Notes under the pieces: generated by a model
What the model saw: only the letters and a program-made list of their open reading frames with translations
Database searches by the model: none
Told to the model about the DNA's origin: nothing
Part shown: piece after piece, positions 4,746 to 5,174 of the stretch
Numbering within the stretch: the first letter of the stretch is position 1
How the letters are laid out: every line of letters starts with the position of its first letter
Program-made: the position numbers and the translations under genes
Origin: an uncultured Opitutia bacterium
GTDB taxonomy: Bacteria; Verrucomicrobiota; Verrucomicrobiia; Opitutales; UBA953
Direction: 5' to 3'
NCBI GenBank assembly: GCA_903829855.1
Contig: CAIKRN010000080.1
Location: 1 to 5,174 of the forward strand
DNA length: 5,174 nt

Positions 4746-5174
4746 ATGTCCGGCCCCATCGTCATTGTCACGCGCGGCAGCCCGTTAGCCCTCCAACAGG
4801 CCCACGATGCTGCGGCCCGGCTTAGCCAAGCGCTCCATCGTCCGACTGAAGTCCGCATCCTCACCACGACGGGTGACCGTCAGGCGAGCTGGTCGCTCGA
4901 GAAACAAGGTGGCAAAGGGCTCTTCACCGCTGAACTCGAACAGGCCCTCCTCCGCGGTGAAGCGGATGTGGCCATCCACAGTTCGAAAGATCTTCCCACG
5001 GAGATGCCGGCTGGCCTGGCCATCGCAGTCTGTCTGCCCCGCCAGGATGCCCGCGATGTGCTCGTGCGGCGCATCGATGTCACCCACCCGAAACTCATCG
5101 CCACCGGCAGCCCGCGCCGCCGCACCCAAGGTGCGATCACTTTCCCGGAAGCACAGTGGACCGAGCTCCGCGGC
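4746..5174 (+). CDS. hemC: hydroxymethylbilane synthase (porphobilinogen deaminase), 5' part
   Basis: HemC condenses four porphobilinogen molecules to hydroxymethylbilane on a covalent dipyrromethane cofactor in the cytoplasm, an early common step to haem and other tetrapyrroles. The first 143 residues are in the window (E. coli HemC is 313), and the frame runs open through the right edge. Motifs in order are TRGSPLALQQAH (9-20), ILTTTGDR (38-45), GGKGLFTAELEQALL (55-69) and AIHSSKDLPTEMP (76-88), in which Asp82 matches the E. coli catalytic Asp84. TGSPRRRTQ (120-128) supplies the cofactor- and substrate-binding arginines, and the visible part ends in ELRG, the start of the LRGN motif. The Cys that holds the cofactor would lie beyond the edge. 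TGSPRRR differs from the E. coli TSSLRRQ. ATG 4746 starts one base after the preceding stop without a Shine-Dalgarno sequence, so translation is probably coupled. Confidence 0.97.
   Translation, partial: MSGPIVIVTRGSPLALQQAHDAAARLSQALHRPTEVRILTTTGDRQASWSLEKQGGKGLFTAELEQALLRGEADVAIHSSKDLPTEMPAGLAIAVCLPRQDARDVLVRRIDVTHPKLIATGSPRRRTQGAITFPEAQWTELRG

Overview
This is a GC-rich, gene-dense bacterial chromosome segment of mostly core metabolism. Codons mostly end in C or G. No phage, transposon, CRISPR or defence signature is visible. The wording of the ketol-acid reductoisomerase and the DUF485/sodium-symporter pair make me think of Verrucomicrobiota (perhaps Opitutae). That is an impression from memory of related sequences, not something the window proves.

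Layout. The left edge (1-238) carries a small minus-strand gene of unknown function (78 residues). Its stop overlaps the ATG of a further minus-strand gene that leaves the window. A divergent intergenic stretch (239-339) holds a good sigma70-type promoter pointing right. Next comes a tRNA-Val(UAC) gene at 340-413. Only 27 bases later comes ilvN, the regulatory subunit of acetolactate synthase, and another 27 bases later ilvC, the ketol-acid reductoisomerase. A strong intrinsic terminator follows at 2042-2070. No terminator is visible between the tRNA and ilvN, so tRNA-Val, ilvN and ilvC probably form one transcription unit joining tRNA-Val supply to valine/isoleucine synthesis. The catalytic subunit gene ilvB is not in the window.

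The second rightward block starts with a hairpin-containing leader (2109-2146). It continues with a DUF485 small membrane protein (2153-2467) and, after one base, a large sodium:solute symporter of the acetate/monocarboxylate-permease type (2469-4316). These two probably form one transporter unit. An imperfect hairpin without a T-run follows. Then comes a three-helix membrane protein of unknown function with a non-ATG start (about 4397-4744). One base after its stop is the beginning of hemC, hydroxymethylbilane synthase of tetrapyrrole synthesis, which runs off the right edge.

No gene in the window has a convincing Shine-Dalgarno sequence. Several starts are preceded by C/A-rich or pyrimidine-rich leaders. 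The points most worth a second look are the tRNA-Val/ilvNC unit, the structured leader of the symporter pair, the structured start of the leftmost gene, and the unknown membrane protein coupled to hemC. I did not find a clearly new biological system; most of the window is ordinary housekeeping sequence.
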